Shown here piece by piece: positions 1 to 9,452 of a DNA stretch of 64,000 bases. Within the stretch, counting starts at the first letter, position 1, and each line of letters opens with the position of its first letter. The stretch is taken from NCBI RefSeq assembly GCF_013697085.1, contig NZ_JACEFT010000001.1, positions 186,001 through 250,000 of the forward strand. The letters are read 5' to 3'. Position numbers and translations under genes: made by a program. Origin of the DNA: Billgrantia kenyensis (GTDB taxonomy: Bacteria > Pseudomonadota > Gammaproteobacteria > Pseudomonadales > Halomonadaceae). Below the pieces are notes generated by a model. The model saw only the letters and a program-made list of their open reading frames with translations, did no database searches and had not been told where the DNA came from.

Positions 1-1416
1 CGCGGCTACGGCCACTTTACGACACGCACCAATCTGCAGCTGAACTGGCCGAAGCTGGAGACGGTGCCCGACATGCTCGCCGAGCTGGCCAGCGTGCAGA
101 TGCATGCGATCCAGACCAGCGGCAACGACATCCGCAACACCTCGACCGATCAGTTCGCCGGTATTGCGGAGGACGAAGAGGTCGACCCGCGGCCCTGGTG
201 CGAGCTGATTCGCCAGTGGTCCACCTTCCACCCCGAATTCACCTATCTGCCGCGCAAGTTCAAGATTGCCGTGACCGGTGCCGCCGAGGATCGTGCCGCC
301 ATCCAGGTCCACGACGTTGGCCTGCGCCTGTGGCGTGATGAACACGGCGAGGTTCGCGTCAGGGTGCTGGCCGGCGGTGGGCTCGGCCGCACGCCGATGA
401 TCGGCGAGGTGGTACGAGACGACCTGCCCTGGCAGCACCTGCTGACCTATCTCGAGGCACTGGTGCGCGTTTACAACCAGTTCGGCCGCCGTGACAACAA
501 GTTCAAGGCGCGCATCAAGATCCTGGTCAAGGCGCTTGGCATCGAGGAGTTCCGGCGCCGTGTCGACGCGGAGTGGGCGCATCTCAAGGATGGCCCCCAG
601 ACGCTGACCCGTGAGGCGGTCGACGCCATGCACAAGCACTTCGTCGATCCCGAGCGTCGTGTCCTCAGCGAAGAGGCCATTGCCGACTTCGAGCGCCTGC
701 GCGGTGAGAATCGGGCCTTCGCCCGCTTCGTGACCAACAACGTCCACGGCCACAAGACGCCGGGCTACAAGGCGGTCACGCTGTCGCTCAAGCGCAGCGG
801 CCACTCGCCGGGCGACCTCACCTGGGAGCAGATGCATCAGGTGGCGGACCTGGCCGACGAGTTCAGCCATGGTGAGATTCGCGTCACCCACGAGCAGAAC
901 CTCGTGCTGGCCGACGTGGCGGTAGATCGCCTGGAGGCGCTGTGGCAGCGCCTGGACGAGCTTGGCCTCGCCAACCCCACCGTGGGCACCCTGGCCGACC
1001 TGATCTGCTGCCCGGGCGGCGACTACTGTGGACTGGCCAACGCCAAGTCGATCCCGGTGGCCCATGCCATCCAGGAGCGCTTCGATGACATCGACTACCT
1101 CTACGACCTGGGGCCGCTGGATCTCAACATTTCCGGGTGCATGAACGCTTGCGGTCACCACCATGTCGGCCACATCGGTATCCTTGGCGTCGACAAGAAG
1201 GGCGAGGAGTGGTACCAGGTCTCGCTCGGCGGCGCCCAGGGCAACGACTCGTCGTTGGGCAAGATTCTAGGGCCCTCGTTCGCTCGCGAGAGCGTGCCCG
1301 AGGTCATCGACAAGGTGCTGCAGGTCTACGTCGGCGAACGCGCCGAGGGCGAGACCTTCATCGAAACGTATCGCCGTATCGGCCTCAAGCCATTCAAGGA
1401 GCGGGTTTATGCCTGA
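1..1416 (+). CDS. cysI: Nitrite/sulfite reductase hemoprotein, CysI-like (5' end outside window)
   Basis: The reading frame is open from base 1, so the gene starts upstream; 471 residues are visible and the family usually has about 550. It carries the siroheme/4Fe-4S signature of assimilatory sulfite and nitrite reductases: a C-x5-C group (CPGGDYC, near bases 1010-1030) followed by C-x3-C (CMNAC, near 1138-1152). The N-terminal remnant retains the TRTNLQL motif of the ferredoxin-like half domain. It most likely reduces sulfite to sulfide in cytoplasmic sulfate assimilation. The DUF934 gene overlaps its end by 8 bases, the usual sulfite reductase partner in pseudomonads and Halomonas, which favours sulfite over nitrite as substrate. 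Confidence 0.9.
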   Translation, partial: RGYGHFTTRTNLQLNWPKLETVPDMLAELASVQMHAIQTSGNDIRNTSTDQFAGIAEDEEVDPRPWCELIRQWSTFHPEFTYLPRKFKIAVTGAAEDRAAIQVHDVGLRLWRDEHGEVRVRVLAGGGLGRTPMIGEVVRDDLPWQHLLTYLEALVRVYNQFGRRDNKFKARIKILVKALGIEEFRRRVDAEWAHLKDGPQTLTREAVDAMHKHFVDPERRVLSEEAIADFERLRGENRAFARFVTNNVHGHKTPGYKAVTLSLKRSGHSPGDLTWEQMHQVADLADEFSHGEIRVTHEQNLVLADVAVDRLEALWQRLDELGLANPTVGTLADLICCPGGDYCGLANAKSIPVAHAIQERFDDIDYLYDLGPLDLNISGCMNACGHHHVGHIGILGVDKKGEEWYQVSLGGAQGNDSSLGKILGPSFARESVPEVIDKVLQVYVGERAEGETFIETYRRIGLKPFKERVYA

Positions 1417-1942
1417 TCAACGTACCGAGGTGCATCCCTTCATCCGCGACGGCAAGCCGGCCGAAGATCGCTGGGTGCTGATTCGTGACGAACAGGCGGC
1501 TCTGCCCGACTCCGCTGCCATCGTGCCCTTGGCGCGCTGGCAGGCACTTGAGGGCAGCGCTGAGCTGGCGCCCTGGCTCTCCAGCGATACCGAGCTCACG
1601 CCTGAGCTGGCCGAGGAGCTTGCTGCCGCGCCGCTGATCGCCATCGACTTTCCCAAGTTCACCGACGGTCGCGGCTACAGCCTGGCGCGGCTGTTGCGCG
1701 AGCGCTATGGCTTCGATGGCGAGATCCGTGCCATCGGCGACGTCTTGGTCGACCAGGCGTTCTTCCTGACCCGCTGCGGCTTCAATGCCTTGTCGCTGCG
1801 CCAGGACCAGTGGCTGGAGGATGCCCTGCACGCGCTGAACGCCTTCAGCCGCGCCTACCAACCTGCCGTCGATGTGGACGAGCCGCTGTTCCGCCAGCGC
1901 ATGCGTGAAGCCATCACGCGAGAGGAGCCGGCGTTGGCCTGA
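1409..1942 (+). CDS. DUF934 family protein, sulfite reductase partner
   Basis: This 177-residue protein starts inside the last codons of the upstream reductase, so the two are translationally coupled. It matches the DUF934 family: a conserved IDFPKFTDGRGYSLARLLRER block and, later, a DQAFFLTRCGFNA block. The biochemical role is not established; members almost always sit beside cysI-type reductases, so an accessory role in sulfite reduction is inferred. No signal peptide or membrane segment is visible. A strong bidirectional terminator follows. Confidence 0.85.
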   Translation: MPDQRTEVHPFIRDGKPAEDRWVLIRDEQAALPDSAAIVPLARWQALEGSAELAPWLSSDTELTPELAEELAAAPLIAIDFPKFTDGRGYSLARLLRERYGFDGEIRAIGDVLVDQAFFLTRCGFNALSLRQDQWLEDALHALNAFSRAYQPAVDVDEPLFRQRMREAITREEPALA

Positions 1943-1962
1943 TACCGTCACTGAGCGCTCAA

Positions 1963-2003
1963 AACCCCGAGGAAGCCGGCCCAAGAGCCGGCTTCCTCGG
2001 TTT
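1963..2003. terminator. Bidirectional rho-independent terminator
   Basis: A perfect 14-bp stem (1967-1980 with 1987-2000) encloses a 6-base loop. It is preceded by AAAA and followed by TTT, so it can end transcription from both the cysI-DUF934 operon and the convergent Smr-domain gene. Confidence 0.9.
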
Positions 2004-2009
2004 CGACCT

Positions 2010-2603
2010 TTACCCCCGCCGCTTCTGCTGTCGTTCGCGGTTCTGTGCTCGCGCCCGCTCGCTCTTGCGCAACATCACCCAGGTCGCTCCCAGCCCCCCA
2101 TCGGCCTGCTGTGCGGAAACGAAGGCCTGGACCTCTTCGAACTGGGTCAGCCACTTGGCCAGATAGGAGCGCAGTACATTGGCGGGACTGTCCATTTCCG
2201 GGCCGCGCCCATGCACGATCAGCAACGAGCGCAGGTCGTGGGCATAGGCCTCGTGGATGAAGGGTGGCACTGCTCGACGACACTCTGCCAGGGGGCGGCG
2301 TAGCAGGTGCAGGCGTGACTGCACGGCGTAGCCGCCATGGCGCAGGCGATCGATGACGCCCTGCTGAATGCCATCGCGGCGATACTCGATAGGGTCGAAT
2401 GGCGGTACCAGCTCGACGAAATCGTCCGAGAGGAAGCTGTCCTGGGCGAGCTCTGCCTGGGCGCTTTCGCGACGCGCCAGCTGCGCCTCGCTGGGGCGAC
2501 TCCGGCGGCCACCAAGGCTGGCTCGATTGGCACTGCTGCGAAGTGGCTTCACATCGCCCATCAATGCCCTGAAGTCCTGATCCTCGTGAGCTGACTGGGT
2601 CAT
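2010..2603 (-). CDS. Smr-domain protein (putative nuclease, SmrA-like)
   Basis: The predicted 197-residue cytoplasmic protein ends in an Smr domain. An LHLLRRPLAECRRAV segment corresponds to the family's LDLHG-type helix, and LLIVHGRG matches the IVHGKG loop. Smr domains are found in nucleases and in MutS2; the role of stand-alone bacterial copies is poorly defined. I chose the ATG at 2603 because GGAGG lies six bases upstream; an in-frame ATG at 2609 abuts that site and is unlikely. The N-terminal half is charged and probably disordered. The gene is monocistronic and converges on the DUF934 gene. Confidence 0.85.
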   Translation of the reverse strand: MTQSAHEDQDFRALMGDVKPLRSSANRASLGGRRSRPSEAQLARRESAQAELAQDSFLSDDFVELVPPFDPIEYRRDGIQQGVIDRLRHGGYAVQSRLHLLRRPLAECRRAVPPFIHEAYAHDLRSLLIVHGRGPEMDSPANVLRSYLAKWLTQFEEVQAFVSAQQADGGLGATWVMLRKSERARAQNRERQQKRRG

Positions 2604-2725
2604 GGGCATCCTCCACTGTGGTCGAGCCATGCTTTGCATCCTAACAGAGCCTTGCGCCGAGGGAGAACCGGACAGAATCGCTCCAGCATGGCAGGATAGG
2701 CGTCTACGGCACACAAGGAGCGTGT

Positions 2726-3175
2726 ATGCGCCTCTCTCATGTCGCCCTCGGCGCGCTGATCGCACTGCTGGCTCTGCTCGGCTGGCTCTGGCTGACCATG
2801 CTCAGCCCTCTCACCTATGATCGCCCGGATCACTTGCCCGATATCGAGGAGGGGGAGCATGTCGTGTTCGTCTACGGCACCCTGCGCTTCGCCCCGCTGC
2901 GCTGGGTAGTGATGGGCCGTGCGGGGGAGACCGAGCCGGCCGTCCTGGAGGGGTTTCGTCGAGAGCGTCTCGACCTGGTCGAGGCGGCCGATGAACGAGT
3001 GATGGGCGAAGTCGTGGTGGTCGAGGCCGGCGAACTGGAACGACTGGATCGGTATGAGCGCCTGGGGGTTCGCTACCAGCGCGTACCCAAGCGCCTGGCA
3101 GATGGGCGAATGGCGTGGGTATACCGCCGCCTGGATGAGGCCGAAAGCCCCGCCGAGGCCGGTGCAACCAACTGA
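2726..3175 (+). CDS. Gamma-glutamylcyclotransferase-like (AIG2/GGCT) protein with N-terminal membrane anchor
   Basis: This 149-residue protein begins with a hydrophobic helix (about residues 7-27) followed by a GGCT/AIG2-type domain. It shows the family's VYGTLR substrate loop (about residue 50) and LDRYE (about 108). In characterised members this fold cyclises gamma-glutamyl groups. The catalytic acid normally lies in the region around EAGELERLDRYE, so catalysis is plausible but not proven. AAGGA precedes the ATG. The membrane tether is unusual for the family. It is not clearly in an operon. Confidence 0.75.
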   Translation: MRLSHVALGALIALLALLGWLWLTMLSPLTYDRPDHLPDIEEGEHVVFVYGTLRFAPLRWVVMGRAGETEPAVLEGFRRERLDLVEAADERVMGEVVVVEAGELERLDRYERLGVRYQRVPKRLADGRMAWVYRRLDEAESPAEAGATN

Positions 3176-3267
3176 TCGAAGCGGAGATTTCCGGTGACCG
3201 CGGTTGTGGCCAGCATGGCGCCCCTTCTACAATACTGGCCAGCCTTTCAAGGATCGAGGAGTCTCGC

Positions 3268-3624
3268 ATGACCATTACGCTTTACCACAACCCGCGCTGC
3301 TCGAAGTCGCGGCAGGCGCTGGCGCTGCTCGAGGAGCACGGCGCCGAACTCAGGGTACGACGCTATCTGGACGAACCGCTAAGCGAAGATGAGCTGCGTG
3401 ACCTGATGTCGCGGCTCGATGCCGACGGCGAGCGCCTGGTGCGCACCCAGGAGAAGGAGTGGCAGCAGGTCGAGGAGAGCAACCTCGAGGATCAGGAACA
3501 GGTCATCAAGGCCATTGTCCAGCACCCCAAGCTGATGGAGCGGCCCATCGCTGACGACGGCAAGCGTGCCGTGATCGGCCGTCCACCCGAGGACGTTCTG
3601 GCGCTGGTGCGAGCAAGCGACTGA
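3268..3624 (+). CDS. arsC: Arsenate reductase (glutaredoxin-type) family protein, ArsC/YfgD-like
   Basis: A 118-residue thioredoxin-fold protein whose N-terminus YHNPRCSKSR carries the single catalytic cysteine of the glutaredoxin-dependent ArsC family. LMERPI and VIGRPPE, the usual C-terminal substrate-loop motifs, are also present. ArsC proteins reduce arsenate to arsenite with glutathione and glutaredoxin. No ars operon (arsB or an arsenic-type arsR) is adjacent, so this is probably the housekeeping YfgD-type paralogue, whose substrate is less certain. wrbA follows 28 bases downstream and may be cotranscribed. Confidence 0.85.
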   Translation: MTITLYHNPRCSKSRQALALLEEHGAELRVRRYLDEPLSEDELRDLMSRLDADGERLVRTQEKEWQQVEESNLEDQEQVIKAIVQHPKLMERPIADDGKRAVIGRPPEDVLALVRASD

Positions 3625-3640
3625 TACCCTGCCCTTTTGA

Positions 3641-4671
<1,031 letters not shown>

Positions 4672-4846
4672 CGGCATGTTGACCCATAGCGAGTCCTCTA
4701 CGGCCGCGGCGATGGCGGGCTGGCGCACTGCGGCGACCCGAACCCTGTCCGGCTCGTCCCCGGGCTGAAATACGATAGGTGAGCCGCGGGAGTTGTCCTG
4801 CCCGCCCCCAGCGGCGACCATGGAGAAAAACGATGAGGAGTACGCC

Positions 4847-5488
4847 ATGACACGCAACATTGCCGACATACGGCGCGACTACGAGGGGGGCCGGCTCGAG
4901 GAAGACATGGTGCCCTCCAGGCCGATGGAGCTGTTCGATGAGTGGATGACGCTGGCCCTCGATGCCGAAGGCGAGGACGGCAACGTCATGACCCTGGCCA
5001 CCGTCGACAGCCAGGGCCTGCCCCACGCGCGAATCGTCCTGCTGAAGGGCTATGACGATCGCGGGCTGGTCTTCTACACCAATTATCACAGCCACAAGGG
5101 CAGCGAACTGGCCAACGTGCCTCACGCCGCGATGGTGTTCTGGTGGCCATCCCTGGGTCGCCAGGTACGTATCGAAGGTCAGGTGGAGCAAGTTTCCAGC
5201 GAGGAGTCGGATGCCTATTTCAACAGCCGCCCTCGGGCCAGCCAGCTCGGTGCCTGGGTGGCCACCCAAAGCGTGGTGATTCCCGACCGGCTCTGGATCG
5301 AGGAGCGGCAGCATCGTTTCGAGCAGGCTTACGAGGGTCAGGCCATTCCCCGCCCCGGCCACTGGGGGGGGTATCGCGTGGTGCCGGAAATGATCGAGTT
5401 CTGGCAAGGGCAGCCGAGCCGGCTGCACGATCGCATTCGCTACGAGTATCGCGACGATACCTGGCACGCCTTCCGCCTCGCCCCCTGA
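4847..5488 (+). CDS. pdxH: Pyridoxine/pyridoxamine 5'-phosphate oxidase
   Basis: The predicted 213-residue FMN enzyme oxidises PNP and PMP to pyridoxal 5'-phosphate in B6 synthesis and salvage. It aligns over the family length (E. coli 218): N-terminal IRRDYEGGRL, the FMN-binding RIVLLKGYDDRGLVFYTNY region, SHKG, WWPSLGRQVRIEG, and the C-terminal RLAP. The ATG at 4847 was chosen because GAGGAG precedes it by six bases; the frame stays open 18 codons further upstream but without a ribosome site. Monocistronic. Confidence 0.95.
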   Translation: MTRNIADIRRDYEGGRLEEDMVPSRPMELFDEWMTLALDAEGEDGNVMTLATVDSQGLPHARIVLLKGYDDRGLVFYTNYHSHKGSELANVPHAAMVFWWPSLGRQVRIEGQVEQVSSEESDAYFNSRPRASQLGAWVATQSVVIPDRLWIEERQHRFEQAYEGQAIPRPGHWGGYRVVPEMIEFWQGQPSRLHDRIRYEYRDDTWHAFRLAP

Positions 5489-5513
5489 GCGAAGAGGTAC
5501 GCCACGACTGGCG

Positions 5514-5535
5514 CCTCCCTGCCTGGGCGGGGAGG
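5514..5535. terminator. Hairpin between convergent pdxH and the Pat gene
   Basis: CCTCCCTGCC (5514-5523) pairs with GGCGGGGAGG (5526-5535) with one wobble, forming a GC-rich hairpin between two converging genes. There is no U-tract, so terminator activity is uncertain. Confidence 0.4.
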
Positions 5536-5545
5536 TGTCATCGAA

Positions 5546-8293
5546 TCAGTCCGGAAGGCTCTCCAGGCGCAGCCTCTGCCACTCGCTTTCCGGCTCGTTG
5601 AGGCGCAGCACCGCATCGACGACCTGCTCTTCCATGTTGTAGCGACAGCGAAAGCCCAGGTGCTTCATCAGCGCCCGCATGGGGTGGTTGTCGACCATGA
5701 TCTTGCCGATCATCTCCAGCGTACCCACGCTCTTGCAGTAGCCAATCATTTTCTTCATCAGCAGGCTGCCTAGCCCCTGCCCCGCCATGTCGTCGCGCAC
5801 GATGATGGAAAATTCGGTGCGGATGTTGTCGGGGTCGTTCCACACTCGTACCACCCCGAGCATCTCCTTGCTGCCGTCGTCCTTCTGGTGCTCGGCGATG
5901 AAAGCCATCTGGCGGTCATAGTTGATGTGGGAAAGAATCGACAGGTCTCGCTGGCTGAGATCGGACTTGTTGTGGAAGTAGCGAAAGCGGATGCTCTCTT
6001 CGGACAACTGGCTGTGGAAACTGGTGATCAGCGGAGCATCCTCGGCGCGGATGGGCCGGACCTCGACCGGCATCCCGCTTTTCAGGGTCACCCACTCACG
6101 CAGGTCCTCCGGATACGGCATGATGGCAAAACGGGCGGGTGGACCGAGGTCCAGGGCAAAGTCTACCGCCGTCATGCCGTCGCGGTTGAGCAGCAAGGGG
6201 TTGAGTTCGAGTCCGCGCAGCTCTAGCAGGTCCGTGGCCATCTGGGAAAGCTTGACCAACAGCTGGCAAAGCCGTTGGAGGTCGCGCTCCGGCTCGCTCG
6301 AGTGCTCGCGGATCAGGCGTGCTGCGTGGGTGCGCCCGACCACGTCGGCGGCCAGGGTCATGTTCAACGGCGGCAGGGCGACCTGGCGGTCGGCCAGGAT
6401 ATTGACCTTGTAGCCGCCAATGCCGAAGACGATCAATGGCCCGAACACCGGGTCGCGGGTAATGCCGGCGCAGATCTGCATGGAGTGCTTGCCGCGCTGC
6501 ATTGGCTGCAGACAGTATTCGCGAATTTTCACGGGGGGGAACTTCTCGTGGACTTTCCCCGATAGCCGGCTGATGCCCTCGGCCACCTGGTCGGGATCGT
6601 GCAGGTCTTGCAGCAGGCCCGCCGAGAGCCGGTGGGGGTGCTTGCGATAGCGGAACGGCCGGCAGTTGCCATCGTGAACGACTTTCAGAGCCCAGGGCCC
6701 TTCCAGCTCCTCCGCCGCCGCCCTGGCCTCTTCGGGAGTGAAGACATAGCGGCTGGTGGCCACGGGGATGCCGTAGGCCTCGAGGACCTGTGCGGTCTCG
6801 GCGTGGGACAGGGTCTCTCGCCCCTCGGCCCGGGCCTGCTGGATCAGGGTGCGGCAGCGGGCGCGTATATCCGGGGTAGTGCTGAACGGCAGGCTTGGTG
6901 GCGTTTCCTGGAGCAGGGCCTGGACGCGCTGGTAGTCGACCATGTGCATGAAGGCCTTGACCGCCTTTTCCGGAGATACGTAGGTCGGAATGCCCGCCAT
7001 GCTGCTTTCGTGGCGCGCATACAGCGCCCCCTCGAGCCCCATCCAGCTGGTCAGCAGGTTGCGCTTGAAACGCTTGCGATTGGCGATCAGGGCCTGTGCG
7101 GTGATTTTCGAGGGGGCCAGGCGCGTGGGTGCATGCACCACCAGCACGGCGTCGACGCCAGGGTCAGACGCGACGACTTCCAATGCCTCGACGAACCGCT
7201 CCGGCGTGGCATTTCCCCCCAGGTCCACCGGATTCTCACCGGGCTTGCTCATGTCGAATTCGCCCTGGCGCAACGCCTTGCGGGTCTCCTGGGTGAAGCT
7301 GGCCAGGCGACCACCGGCGCTGATCAGCTTGTCGATGGCAAGCATGGCAGGCCCCAGCCCATTCGAGACGATGGCCAGTCGATCACCCTTGAGCGGACGC
7401 ATCTGGGACAGTGTCATCAGTGCATCGAACAGCTCGTCGGAATCGTTGACCCGCACCACCCCGGCCCGGGAGAAGGCGGCATCGAAGACTACGTCGCGAT
7501 TGGAAATGCCCGGCGTGGGCGGCATGCCGGAGATGTCCGACTGCGGTGTCCGCCCGCTCTTGATCGCCAGTACCAGTCGGTTGCGCGAGGCGTCGCGCAG
7601 GGCCGTCATGAAGTGCTGGGCGTCATGGATGCGCTCGAGATGCAGCAGGATGGCCTGAGTCGGGGCGAATTGATTGATGTAATCGATGAGGTCGGGGAGC
7701 ATCACGTCGACGCTGTCTCCCACCGTGATCAGGTGCGAGAAGCCGATCCCGCGTCCGGCCGCCCAGTCGATCATGGCATTGGCCAACATGCCTGACTGGC
7801 CCAGGTAGGCGACCTTGCCGGCCTTGACCGGCTGACTGGAATAGGAAGCGTTGATTCGCCTGCCCGGCATGACGAGGCCCATGCACTCCGGGCCCAGCAC
7901 CCGGATGCCCGACTCGCGGGCGGCCGTCAGCATGCGCTCGCGAACCGAGCCCTTGCTGCCTTCCGCTTCGTCAAGGTGCGCCCCACCCGAGAGTACCAGC
8001 GCTGCCTTGACGCCGATGCCCCCCAGGCGGGAAATCACCTTGGGCAGTGTCTCGGCAGGGGTGCACACGACAGCCAGATCCGGTGTCTCGGGAAGCTCGC
8101 TGACCCGCGAGAAGCAGGGTTGCTCGAAGACCGTCTGGTAGCCTTTGCGATTGACCGCCCAGAGCTTGCCGGGAAACCCCGCCTCTCGCAGGTTGCCAAT
8201 CACGATGCCACCGATGGAGTTCGGTTTCTCCGAGGCGCCGACCACCGCAATGGTGCGGGGTTCGAAGAAGTGGCGCAGGAACCGGGTACTCAA
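5546..8293 (-). CDS. Pat/YfiQ-type protein lysine acetyltransferase (NDP-forming acyl-CoA synthetase-like + GNAT)
   Basis: About 915 residues. The N-terminal two thirds resemble ADP-forming acetyl-CoA synthetases: CoA-binding start (IAVVGASEKPNSIGG), a succinyl-CoA-ligase-like middle with YLGQSGMLANA and IVSNGLGPAMLA, then an ATP-grasp part. The last ~160 residues form a GNAT domain (VRPIRAEDAPLITSFH; GQGLGSLLMKKM acetyl-CoA loop). In Salmonella this architecture (Pat, 886 aa) acetylates and switches off acetyl- and propionyl-CoA synthetases. I placed the start at a TTG (8293) with GAGGTG five bases upstream; an earlier TTG at 8359 lacks a ribosome site. Divergent from a deacetylase-family gene. 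Confidence 0.88.
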   Translation of the reverse strand: MSTRFLRHFFEPRTIAVVGASEKPNSIGGIVIGNLREAGFPGKLWAVNRKGYQTVFEQPCFSRVSELPETPDLAVVCTPAETLPKVISRLGGIGVKAALVLSGGAHLDEAEGSKGSVRERMLTAARESGIRVLGPECMGLVMPGRRINASYSSQPVKAGKVAYLGQSGMLANAMIDWAAGRGIGFSHLITVGDSVDVMLPDLIDYINQFAPTQAILLHLERIHDAQHFMTALRDASRNRLVLAIKSGRTPQSDISGMPPTPGISNRDVVFDAAFSRAGVVRVNDSDELFDALMTLSQMRPLKGDRLAIVSNGLGPAMLAIDKLISAGGRLASFTQETRKALRQGEFDMSKPGENPVDLGGNATPERFVEALEVVASDPGVDAVLVVHAPTRLAPSKITAQALIANRKRFKRNLLTSWMGLEGALYARHESSMAGIPTYVSPEKAVKAFMHMVDYQRVQALLQETPPSLPFSTTPDIRARCRTLIQQARAEGRETLSHAETAQVLEAYGIPVATSRYVFTPEEARAAAEELEGPWALKVVHDGNCRPFRYRKHPHRLSAGLLQDLHDPDQVAEGISRLSGKVHEKFPPVKIREYCLQPMQRGKHSMQICAGITRDPVFGPLIVFGIGGYKVNILADRQVALPPLNMTLAADVVGRTHAARLIREHSSEPERDLQRLCQLLVKLSQMATDLLELRGLELNPLLLNRDGMTAVDFALDLGPPARFAIMPYPEDLREWVTLKSGMPVEVRPIRAEDAPLITSFHSQLSEESIRFRYFHNKSDLSQRDLSILSHINYDRQMAFIAEHQKDDGSKEMLGVVRVWNDPDNIRTEFSIIVRDDMAGQGLGSLLMKKMIGYCKSVGTLEMIGKIMVDNHPMRALMKHLGFRCRYNMEEQVVDAVLRLNEPESEWQRLRLESLPD

Positions 8294-8405
8294 GTCGTCA
8301 CCTCTGCCAGAAGCCTGAAGATGTCTCCCTGTGTACGACTTATTGACACTGTTGTGCAAGGGCTTAGGCGCATTAAGGTGATCTCAGTCACTCTGGAGTT
8401 CCCAT

Positions 8406-9341
8406 ATGATCACGTCGTTCATTACGCATCCGGACTGCGACCTTCACCATATGGGCCCGGAGCATCCCGAAAGCCCACTGCGACTGGAAGCCATTCGCGC
8501 TCGCTTGGCCCTGAGCGGCCTTCTGCAACAGACCATGCAGTCGGAAGCGCGCCCCGCCAGCGAAGAGGAATTGAGCCGGGTGCACCCGCTGCGACACCTG
8601 CGTGCACTGGACAAGTGCGTGCCCGAGGAAGGTATCGTTACCCTCGACAGTGACACCATGATGAACCCGGACAGCCTCGATGCGGCTCGCGTTGCCGCCG
8701 GAGCGGTCATCCGTGGGGTCGACCAGGTTTACCGCGGCCAGGCAGACAACGTCTTCTGCGCGGTGCGCCCTCCCGGCCATCACGCCGAGGCCACCGATGC
8801 CATGGGGTTCTGCTTCTACAACAATGTCGCGGTGGGGGCTGCCCACGCCAGGGCGCGCCATGGCGCACGACGTATTGCCATCCTCGATTTCGACGTTCAC
8901 CAGTGCAACGGAACGATCGATATCTTCAAGGATGATCCGGACATCCTGATCTGCACCAGTTTCCAGTTCCCCTTCTATCCGTGGCGCTACCTGCGCAGCG
9001 AGTGGCAGAACGTGGTCAACACGCCGCTCGAGGCCGGCACCGACAGCGCCGCCTTCCGCAAGGCGATAGAAGATGACTGGCTGCCTGCGCTGCATTCGTT
9101 CAAGCCTGAGCTGGTCCTGGTGTCCGCGGGCTTCGATGCCCATCGAGACGATCCGCTCGCCGAGCTCTGCCTGGTGGAAGAGGATTTCTTCTGGGTGACG
9201 CAACTGGCCCTGGATATCGCCGCGCTGTATTCGGAAAATCGCCTGGTCTCGGTATTGGAAGGGGGATACGACACCGACTCGCTGGGGCGAAGTGCCGAGG
9301 CCCATGTCAAGGCACTGCTCGGGCTGCCTCTCGAAAGCTGA
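8406..9341 (+). CDS. Histone deacetylase family protein (zinc hydrolase, class II/acetylpolyamine-amidohydrolase-like)
   Basis: A 311-residue cytoplasmic protein of the arginase/deacetylase fold. The charge-relay histidines are seen in RPPGHHAEA, the zinc ligands in DFDVHQCNG (Asp, His) and AGFDAHRDDP (Asp), and the transition-state tyrosine region in LEGGYD. One small oddity is Gln in place of the second His of the usual DVHH. Such enzymes remove acetyl groups from lysine or polyamines. The gene is divergent from the Pat-type acetyltransferase, which suggests the pair controls reversible protein acetylation. GGAG lies seven bases before the ATG. Confidence 0.9.
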   Translation: MITSFITHPDCDLHHMGPEHPESPLRLEAIRARLALSGLLQQTMQSEARPASEEELSRVHPLRHLRALDKCVPEEGIVTLDSDTMMNPDSLDAARVAAGAVIRGVDQVYRGQADNVFCAVRPPGHHAEATDAMGFCFYNNVAVGAAHARARHGARRIAILDFDVHQCNGTIDIFKDDPDILICTSFQFPFYPWRYLRSEWQNVVNTPLEAGTDSAAFRKAIEDDWLPALHSFKPELVLVSAGFDAHRDDPLAELCLVEEDFFWVTQLALDIAALYSENRLVSVLEGGYDTDSLGRSAEAHVKALLGLPLES

Positions 9342-9372
9342 AGCCTGCGCTTTTGTCGGTATCGTGCATGTC

Positions 9373-9406
9373 GAAGGCGCTTCATGCCGGTGCATGAGGC
9401 GCCTTC
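9373..9406. repeat. 15-bp inverted repeat downstream of the deacetylase gene
   Basis: GAAGGCGCTTCATGC (9373-9387) pairs with 9392-9406 with a single mismatch around a 4-base loop. It lies 31 bases after the deacetylase stop and upstream of the XRE-cupin gene. No U-tract follows, so it may be a weak terminator or an operator. An alternative ATG at 9384 lies inside the stem and is therefore disfavoured as a start. Confidence 0.55.
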
Positions 9407-9421
9407 TGTGGTACGCTTTGC

Positions 9422-9436
9422 GGAAACTCTGTTTCC
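9422..9436. promoter_or_regulatory. Perfect palindrome, candidate autoregulatory operator of the XRE-cupin gene
   Basis: GGAAAC-TCT-GTTTCC is a perfect 6-bp inverted repeat with a 3-base spacer, 16 bases before the chosen ATG of an HTH regulator. Position and symmetry fit an operator for a dimeric XRE protein; binding is inferred. Confidence 0.5.
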
Positions 9437-9452
9437 AATAGTGAACCTGCCA

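Noticed and set aside
6599..7795. 398-codon plus-strand frame within the Pat gene
   Set aside because: Antisense to conserved acyl-CoA synthetase-like motifs; no start signal and no recognisable domains.
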